The notes under the pieces: generated by a model | Told to the model about the DNA's origin: nothing | Databases searched by the model: none | What the model saw: only the letters and a program-made list of their open reading frames with translations | Part shown: positions 55,746-64,000 of the stretch, piece after piece | Layout of the letters: each line of letters opens with the position of its first letter | Numbering within the stretch: position 1 is the stretch's first letter | Program-made: the position numbers and the translations under genes | NCBI GenBank assembly: GCA_013420905.1 | Contig: JAAXNY010000011.1 | Span: 1,240,001 to 1,304,000 of the forward strand | Origin: Collybia mongolica | Taxonomy: Eukaryota; Basidiomycota; Agaricomycetes; Agaricales; Clitocybaceae | DNA length: 64,000 bases | Direction: 5' to 3'

Positions 55746-58604
55746 ATGGGTGTTGCAGGTTTATGGAATGTTCGTAAAAGCCTCTTAACAGCCTGAGACA
55801 TCTGAAAGTTATCTGCCCCTAGCTTCTCCGGCCTGCTGGTAAGACGCGTTCTTTGACAGAGCTTTCCGTGACGGAGGGCTTTGAGGCGAATCCTGCAAAT
55901 CTTCGCGGATACAGGATTGGAATCGATGCCAGCATCTGGTTTTTTCATGCCGAGTACGGACGGGAAGGCGAGAATCCAGTCCTACGGACCCTATTCTTCC
56001 GTTGTGCGACATTAATGCATTCACCTTTCCTCCCCCTTTTCGTATTTGATGGACCTCTAAGGCCCGATTATAAGAGAGGAAAGAAAATTAACAAGACAAG
56101 TAGCAAGCTTGTTCCTGGAATGAAGGCAATCGTAGAGGCGTTTGGCTTTGAATGGAGGACGGTGCGTTTCCTAAAAATTATTACCTGTTCCTACCGCTTC
56201 ATAAGTATATTCGTCGCAAGGCTCCAGGTGAAGCTGAAGCAGAACTTGCCTATCTGAACCACATTGGTGTGATTGATGGGATTCTTTCAGACGATGTCGA
56301 CAATTTTTTGTTTGGGGCGACCACCGTCATTCGAAAGTTCGTAAGGGGCCCTCTCTCCTAGACATCTATTCAACGTGATCTTCCGTTTCTGACAGCCCAA
56401 GCAATAACTTGTCCGGGAACAAGACCAACCCAGTACTTAATGCTGCGGGAAAGGACGACAAAAACCACACGAGGGTATATCGTTTAGCTGATATCACGGC
56501 GCACCCCCAAGTCCGCTTGACTCGGGGGGGCATGATTCTTATTGGGTTGATGAAAGGGGGCGACTATCATCCAGGGGGGCTAGTACGGTGTGGACCAGTA
56601 ATCGCACATGGCCTTGCACAATGTGGCCTTGGAGATACTCTCTTCGAGGCTGCTAAGAACCTCAGCCATGACGAGCTAGTTGTATTTCTCGTTCACTGGC
56701 GACATGAATTACGACAGGAACTTTTGACGAACTCGCGGGGGTACATCGGGAAAAAACAGCCAGCCCTTGCCAAAACGATACCTGATTCTTTCCCTGATAT
56801 CGACGTCTTATTATCATATGTCAAACCCATCACATCGGACACTATGGGAAAAGGGAGTTATTACGACTCACTCACTTGGGGAAAGGAGCCTGATCTCTCA
56901 AAGCTCGCTGCCAATTGTGAATTAAGTTTCGAATGGGGGTACAAAGAAGCTATTATCAAACGCTTCAGAACCATCATCTGGCACTCTGCTATCTTGCGTA
57001 TCCTCCGTCGCGCGGTCCTCGACATGGATGCCAAAGCTGGGCACCTACAGACCCTATCAATGACGCCACGGAAGGGAACGGTAGAGTTGGAGCCAGCAGG
57101 AACCCCATCAAAAATGATAGCAAAACACTTTTCTTCACTTACTTTGGGGACGCTTCGTGGGTGGCCATCGGACTGCGAAGATGACGAAGATGAGCGCCTT
57201 ATCATCAAAATTCATTCCTCTCGTAACCATGTATCCACTGATGGGATCCTCGAATATCGCTTAGAAATTGCCCCAGCCCAGCTCGTGCGCATTGCTGAAT
57301 CCGGTATCAAGGGTCTTCGTGTCCCAGAGGGGCCGGACGAATGGGTCGACGACCTTGATGAGGACGACGAGGGAGGGAAAAAAGGAGCGAAGAAGGCCCC
57401 CCCGAATCCAGAAAGCCATATGAGGGTATGGATGCCTGCTTGTATGGTACGTCTTGTTGAACCAGGTTTAGTGGCTGAGTACGAGGCCATTCAAGCAAAG
57501 AAGCTTGAAAAAAACGCCGCTAAACGGCGTCCCAAAGCTGGTAGTAAGGCCAAAGCCACCATCACTCCAGAACTCAACACCGAGGACTCGACCTCAGAGG
57601 ACGATCTACCGGTCATCAAACCTAGGCCGGAGCGTAACACAGCTCCTAGGGCTAAGGCAATAACAGAACCAAGGGCAGCTGTCTTATCTCAAGTGGTCTT
57701 ATCTGAACCTACTTCTGTCCAAGAATCGAAGTCAGAACGGATCATCCGAGATTTGACTAAAAAGAAGAACGCTAAACCCAAGAACATCCCAAGTGCTCAC
57801 ACCGACCTCAAGTCATATTTTGCAACTACAAAATCATCGAGAACCGCCGTTGGCAATGTTATCAATGATGCTCCTATGAAATCCCTCTTGTCCTTAACAG
57901 ACAAAACTTCATTACCGAAGGTCTTGCGGGATGTGTCTTCAGCTAAGAGCGCATCGCGAACGAATAACGAACGTACGCAAGTCAGCCTCCACAATATTGC
58001 CGACAAACGAGACTCCAATGCACATCCCGTCAACAGTTCGCTGGCCACAACGTCAGCATCAGCGTTATTGTCATATGTGCCTTTCGGTGGTGATGACGAT
58101 CTTTTTCTGTCTGATGATCCATTTGGCGATGCTACGTCCCTCCCTAGGATTACTCGATCCATCAAACATTGTCGCAAGCAATCTCTACCATCTTCTGATT
58201 CAGACAATTCTATATCTCCGCGGACAAAATCACCTCGTAAAACCTCACATCACACATCTCCTCGTTCACAACGAAAGCCATCAGATCCAGAAGATTCAAA
58301 TGAAAATGGACAACCCCTCGTTCGCCCTTGCTCACCTTCACCTCTCCGTCCATTGATTCGTCCGAAAGTTGCAACAACCCCGTTGCGCGCGCCGATGCAC
58401 CCCTTGAGGGTGATCGAAATATCCAGTGACTCCGAGGACGAAGTTCCACCGACACAGACTATTTTCCCTTTGGCTGCCGCTAGAGCACGAGCCAGTGCTA
58501 AAGCTGAATCTGAACCTATGAGATACAGGTCAGTGGGTCAGAGAAAGGCCCCGCCGGGGATTGTCAAGGCCAATGTGTTAGAAGATATAATTGATCTAAC
58601 TTGA
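55746..58604 (+). CDS. GEN1: Holliday-junction resolvase, GEN1/Yen1 type (XPG family)
   Basis: Structure-specific endonuclease that cuts Holliday junctions. Exons: 55746-55769 (24 nt, MGVAGLWN), 55823-56161, 56221-56336 and 56396-58604; about 895 residues. XPG N-region: MGVAGLWNLLRPAGKTRSLT, GYRIGIDASIWFFHAEYG, FFRCATLM, LFVFDGP. XPG I-region: APGEAEAELAYLNHIGVIDG followed by DDVDNFLFGA. Helix-hairpin region: LTRGGMILIGLMKGGDYHPG. A chromodomain-like part lies further on, then a long Ser/Lys/Pro-rich tail ending VLEDIIDLT, which could be a SUMO-interacting motif. Metal-binding Asp/Glu residues are present at the expected places. Head to head with the GH3 gene and tail to tail with TSC2. Confidence 0.93.
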
Positions 58605-58833
58605 CAATCTGGAGTGAATGTAACCGGAAAGGGTCATACATGCACTATATGTATGTTAAACGATAACAGATAGCCTTGTAAATGATCCAAGAGAGGACGT
58701 GTCAACACTAGAATATATTGTGACCGTGTAAGAATATAGATGACAATGTTTGTTTAATACAATGCAGAATTAGTTGAAGTTCCGAAGTAATAATGAAGGT
58801 CTAAGTACTACAAACTGACTACACTGTTCCTTG
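58605..58833. other. Short convergent spacer GEN1 / TSC2
   Basis: 229 bp between two stop codons facing each other; must hold both 3' UTRs, so transcripts may overlap. Confidence 0.4.
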
Positions 58834-61800
58834 TTAGAACATCGTTGTGAAATCCCTGAAAGCTTCCTGCCCCATTATACCGTCAACCGACTCTGGAATA
58901 GATGCAGCTGGCAATTGATTTTTGAAGCGCCGGATGGCCTCTAGCCGGGTTCGCCAATTGGTCTTCATTTCCACCCGCTCTGTATCGCGTTTTGTGTGTG
59001 AGAAAACCGAAGCAAACCAGTCCGCCAACAAGCTCAATTGTCGGACGAGTAATGGTAAATTTTCGGCAGATATGAGCTTAAAGTGACCTATAGGAGCAAA
59101 CTCCGTCATTCCTGGCGCGCGCTGTACAGTGACTTTGAAGTACTCGTTCTCGTGGATATTGTTTGAGAATGCGGCGATGGCCCCCAGGGAGTGTGGTTCT
59201 ATAACAATGTTCACAAACTGGAACTGGGTGGCCAAGGTGTCGAATCGATAGGGTTTTCCTGAATCGTTCCAAATAATCCGAACATAATCGTTGCCGATAT
59301 GACGCTTTTTGTTATTACATTGTGGATCATTGGGGCTCGATGGCATCATGGTTGCTGTATGATACAGAACCTGACCGATGTCGTCCCACCAGGCGTATGC
59401 GTATTCACCATCTTCATCGGGATCGAGACCACCTGCATAGACATCAACCTGACCTCGCAAGTTAATTAACCTTCCAATGCCTTCGAGAAAGCGAGTATAA
59501 GCAGGAGAGCCATAGGTATTGCGAAGAATATCGCCTTCTTCACTTTGACCAGGTGCCACATACATAATGCCGACCTTGTGGGTATCGATTACAGGGATCC
59601 TGTCCAAACCTGTGACGAACTTCGTGATGACAGCCGAGTCGACGATGGTTTGAACGCTTGACTGGTTCGCCCTTTCAGGGTATGCCGAAAGCTGTAGCGA
59701 GAAATACGAGGGATCAACGGCGACGTCTTTCCGGCGCTGGGAAGGAGCCGTCCCACTCCACACATATCCGGTGATAGGATCCGGATGGGGAGTGTCTAAG
59801 TCTCTGTCATCATCAGCTTTGAAGATTTCGCGAACTCTCTCCTGCTCGGAAAGAAAGTCAATATCTGCAATGAGAAGAAAGGCCGTAACAAACATTCTCC
59901 TGCATTGATTCGGTGGGTTTTGAAGCGTTATCCATAGCTTGTGGGATAGGTGAGTCACGTTCCATCATTAAGGTCGCCGGAACTGAAAAGAGATCGGGGT
60001 TAACATCCCCCGAGCCAACCATTGGAGCGTTTTCCGCTCGACAGAGAAATTTGGAGTAACCGGATGGTCGACGGCAGAGAACTTCAATCCAACCCCTCCG
60101 CACGAGAGTACGGATGGTTATAACAGAATGACCCAGAATCCACGATTTTTCTTTCAAGGCTGTCTGTGACTGGCGGGAGAGCGGCGGGTTCATGATAATA
60201 TTGTTAAAGACCGACGGGGCAGGGCGTGGATCTGCGCTTGCATATGTGTAACGGGCAAGCCAATCGAAGCAGACTTCGGTGGGGTCGTCCACTGTATCAT
60301 TCCCCTCATTTGCTAATAAAAGTTGGCGCGTAATGTAGGAAATATGGCGAGGCCTGTCCCGGAGCTTGACTGCCAAGAACCAAACATAAACAACACTGTA
60401 TGACAGGATACGGACATGTTGAGACAGGGCCCATGATGTGGTTGGCGAGGCATCAAGGCGATTATAGTGTTGGAGGAATTGTAGGGCTACACCAAAGACC
60501 ATCTTAAAATCGCCTTCCGTGAAGTTGGCATACATCGGAGGGAGGGATCCAATGATTGAGAGAAAGCCTAGAATGTGGACAGCCATGTTGGGATTTGACA
60601 TAATCTGGGATAACATCGTCAATATTCTTGGAAGGCATTTCGTCATTGATGGCTGTAATTCAAATGCTGAGAGGGAAAGAGCGTGCAGGCAGCACTTGAT
60701 CGTGGATAGTTGTCCATTCAGGCCGGTTTGGAACACTTCCACAAGTAGATGGCGTTGTTTCAAGTCGAAGCAGCGCCGATAGCTCACCAACACAGACAAC
60801 GTATGATACACAAGCCCTTGAGCGTCACGGGCCTTGAGCCCTGTTGGCCAGTTGTCAATGCTGGCTGCGAAATCGCGAGTTACCACGATGGCTGAACAAA
60901 TGATATTCAGCATTCTTGAAACAGCCTCTCTCGCCTTAGGCCCACAAAACACATGCTTGTTCACCATTTGAACAGGAAGGTGACATAAGATATAGGAAAG
61001 TATTTCCCAATTCTTCTCCTTCTCCAAAATGTTGATGATGGTGTTAAGGTACAGCGAGATTGGAAGAACTAGACTTCCTGGTCCTTCCGGGTTATATGAT
61101 ACAAGGCCCTCGCTCGGGCCAAGGTGTTGAGTAGAGAAAGGGAACGTTTCGGGAACATTCCAAAGAGGTGCATAGCGCTTGGATATAGCGAAGACTTGCG
61201 GCTGCATGTTTGTTGCCCTTGACCGGCTTCTACTTGCTGTAGAACTAGAAGGCCCTCCTGCACCCCGTCCCCTCGAGAGCTGGCGTCCGTCCCTCTCTTG
61301 AGGAAATCGAGGCCGAGTTTTTCGAATTTCAGGGGTGGCTTCGATTGGTGATTGCTCTTCGGCTACTCGCTCTGGCCCTGGTACGGTGGTGATGGTAGCA
61401 CTCAAAACGCGGTTGATCAACGTGGAAAGCATCGTTACATGACTTGATGTTTCATAGGTTAGATAAAGTCTATGATCGCGGTCTGCCCGAATATGCATCA
61501 TGAATTCCAGAGCAGCAAGCCTTGCACGAGCAGATCGTCCCTCGGTGATAATATTAAGTAGAATCTCGTAAACGCGGATTGCAAGTGCGAGGCTCCTGGA
61601 ATCGAGGGCGAAAGGTGTAAATGATAGCTGGCTGAATATTGATACTAGGGCCGACACCGCAGCAACAACACGGGGCTGCGAAAAGACCTCTTGAGGAGGT
61701 GATGGCGGTACTGCGGAATCGTCCTGGGCCTCATCCAAAATCTGTGGTTGGAGGGAGTGTGACCGTGATGAATGTCCCGTGGTCAAGGACGACAAGATAG

Positions 61801-64000
61801 ACATGACCGAGGGTAATCCAGAGCCCCCTCCGCCCTCACCCGTCTGGCCACGATGCTCGCTTTGCGTCCTCGAGAGAATTGGAGAGACTACTGTTGTGGA
61901 AGATCCGCTCAAGGCAGATGGAGATGGAGAGTGCGTGTCGACCGTGGCTATAGATCCTGTGTCACCATTATCATCCTCCTCTTCTGTATCGCCTTCTAGT
62001 GCAGCCACGACGAGCAGATCGACGTAACTATCAATCGTATCCTGGTTTCCTTCATCTTCCTCATCATCATGTTCCACCGTTCTCAGGACCACCTCGTCAC
62101 CCAGGATTTTCCACATAGCCTCTCCATCATCAGAATCTATATCTGCTTCACCGATTGACTGCCCACAGAACTGCCAAACCATGTCCGCCAGTGGTCGGCG
62201 ATATCCCTTCATGTCCCTCACACCATCATACGCAGTTTCCAGTACTTCCATAATGGCAGTTCTGGTGAGTGGTCGGTACACACTAAGGAGGGTCCGGTTG
62301 CCTAACAAGCTATGCCAATTGACTAACCAATCGGGGGACGTAGGTGAAAGATCGTGTTGCTCAGCCATGACACGTGGGAGGGTCGCGGTGTCAGCGTCTG
62401 TCAAGTTGTCAGCGATATCAATGAGTATAGTTGACAAGAGAGGGCTAGTGGGGGTTGTATGATCTCGGCCGAGAAGTGAGCCCAAGCTACGCAGAAAAAC
62501 TGACGGAGCCGTCGACGACTTGGTTATGGGCAGCACGAAGGCAGACCCGTCGGGATTCCTAGAAATGTTGGTGTCAAATGTATTGGTTAGAGACAATGAA
62601 CGTAAACTTACCTGAGAGGGTGAACATAAGATACAAGCTTTTGAAGTGTTTCTCCAATCACACACGCTTCCTCCTCGTCCAAACTACCTACTTCCTCTTC
62701 CCCTCTAGAGTCAAGTTCTTGCCATATGTCCTTGAGTACCCCAGCAGCCTCTTCCAAAATGGCCTCTTTTCCGTCTCGTTCCTTATCCCAGTCCCGTTCT
62801 GCCCCAATAACCCATTGCCACCCAATCCACGCCTCGACGCTCCTAGTCAATACTTTCCCCAATCTCCCAGCATCCCACCCATTCCCACCAGACCCCATGT
62901 AATCTTCCTTCGGCCAAGCCCTCTCCATTAGATCTCGCTCCATGTCCATGTGCCCGGGCGCCCCCGAAGGCGAGTAACCAATTGAACTTTCTCGAGAGAT
63001 ATATGCCCGAGCTAATCGGGCGGCTAGAGCACGCCTGACGTAGTTCCTGAACGTCCGATGTGCACCAACCGACGTTTTGATCGCAAGCGAAATCGAGTCA
63101 AACATCTGAATGTCGGTTTCTGCAGGCGGAGAGCTCTGTGAAGCATTGTCATTAGTATCACTTGTATTGTGGGGGTAAAGATGTGTTTTTAATATGAGCA
63201 TGCAAGTAGTGGAGTAAGGGCCGGAAAATAACGCATTTAGCGTCTCAGTGATCCGATCTTCAGATGAAAGCTTCTTGTGTGGATGTGGCAAGACTGTGAG
63301 TCGAGGGAGTGGCGAAGCGCAAAACGCAAGGGCACGAAAGAGTAATGGCAAGATGACTGAAAGGTAGACGGGTGAAAGAGTTTTGAGTTGAGATGAGAGA
63401 TGATCGAGATAAAGCGTAATGGCTATGTCTGCAGGGTCTTTCGATGAGGTTTTAGATAATACCGGAGGTATTTGCGACGTCGGGGAGGGCAATGAACCCA
63501 CGGAGATGGACGAGTGGTTCCTTCGGTGACTTAGGGAAGGTTTTGAAGGTGTACTAGTTGTTGAGGCTGAATCGCTGGACGAAGCAGCGATCCTCTCCGC
63601 TGTGCTGCTTCCAAGGAGAATTGACTTATCCACAAGCCCAGCATAAAACTCCAAAACCTGGGACAAAACATCCTCTGGGATCCTCGCAACGATCTCAGTC
63701 TTATCCAGCACACTCGCAATGAATTTTGCCACTACGTCAATGCTGCGTTCCCTTTCAGCCTTCTCAGTCCGATCCAAACTCCCATCGTTCTTTAACAGGC
63801 CGTTAAATGCGCCAAGGATCCAAGACTTGAGTACGCTGAGGAATGGAAGCTCAATCCCAACGATGTCGGCACCATACCTCGTGAGGGCCCTCAATGCCTT
63901 GAACCGCGGCTCCCAAAGATCCATACCCCAACAAGTGTTGGAATCAAGAAAAAAAGAGAAGTACGAAAGTCGATCAGCAGTGGTAAGCTCTGCAGCTTCG
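58834..64000 (-). CDS. TSC2: Tuberin (TSC2) homologue, Rheb GTPase-activating protein (5' end outside window)
   Basis: Large GAP that switches off Rheb upstream of TORC1. The N-terminal frame runs through the right edge (LTTADRLSYFSFFLDSN before MDLWEPRFKALRALTRYG), so the start is outside. An intron at 62611-62559 joins SYVHPLR to NPDGSAFVLP. The helical tuberin region follows over about 900 residues, with Ser/Pro- and acidic inserts. The C-terminal RapGAP domain (about 59850-58834) shows IPVIDTHKVGIMYVAPGQ, YGSPAYTRFLEGIGRLI, WWDDIGQVLYHTATMMPS, the Asn-thumb motif HIGNDYVRIIWNDSG, and IEPHSLGAIAAFSNN. The junction before the RapGAP domain is unsure: two frames overlap at 59858-59958 and the best splice is an intron of roughly 90 bp ending TCATTGCAG. 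Confidence 0.92.

Noticed and set aside
1..64000. tRNA, rRNA and other RNA genes
   Set aside because: None was recognised by eye; a dedicated covariance-model search would be needed to exclude small RNAs.

Overview
The window is nuclear DNA from a filamentous basidiomycete, most likely an agaricomycete. The evidence is split genes with very many introns of about 50-60 bp (GT..AG with CTNA-type branch sites), several exons of 6-24 nt, basidiomycete-type protein families (NCS1 permease, GAT/VHS adaptor, tuberin, a multi-membrane-span protein pair), and fungal mobile elements (an APE-type LINE with RNase H, hAT, Tc1/mariner). The genus cannot be named from the sequence alone. Exon borders below were worked out by hand from splice signals plus reading-frame and family continuity.

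Layout. 1-6.1 kb: FluG-like amidohydrolase (-, cut by the left edge), BolA-like protein (+), unknown protein (-), and a DUF89/ARMT1-like carbohydrate-phosphate phosphatase (+) with 17 exons, six of them 6-13 nt. 6.7-15.5 kb: a tandem pair of secreted FAD amine oxidase genes. The first is a pseudogene split by a 4.25-kb hAT element, which itself carries a 0.95-kb poly(A) retroelement in its last coding exon. The second is complete except for one extra base that shifts the frame. 16.1-21.1 kb: two paralogous multi-span membrane proteins, tail to tail. 21.9-23.7 kb: ACOT9-type acyl-CoA thioesterase. 23.97-32.94 kb: one LINE insertion (14-bp target duplication) carrying a Tc1/mariner element inside ORF2 and a non-autonomous hAT-like element in its 3' UTR. 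33.4-41.5 kb: a protein with an MLKL-like helical N-terminus (+), a protein kinase with a C1-type zinc domain (-), and an NCS1 uracil/allantoin-type permease (+). 42.1-47.8 kb: an old, almost CpG-free repeat graveyard holding gag remains and a roughly 0.9-kb-arm palindrome made by two separate retroelement insertions. 48-64 kb: ordinary housekeeping genes: two-RRM hnRNP (HRP1-like), VHS/GAT adaptor, GH3 N-acetylglucosaminidase, GEN1/Yen1 Holliday-junction resolvase and tuberin/TSC2 (runs off the right edge).

The strongest observations are about genome dynamics. Exact target-site duplications let five nested or neighbouring insertions be dated relative to one another. CpG-to-TpG/CpA decay can be read by comparing retroelement copies. 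The palindrome arms differ only at their outer ends, which suggests gene conversion. The microexon-rich ARMT1 gene is the most unusual host gene.
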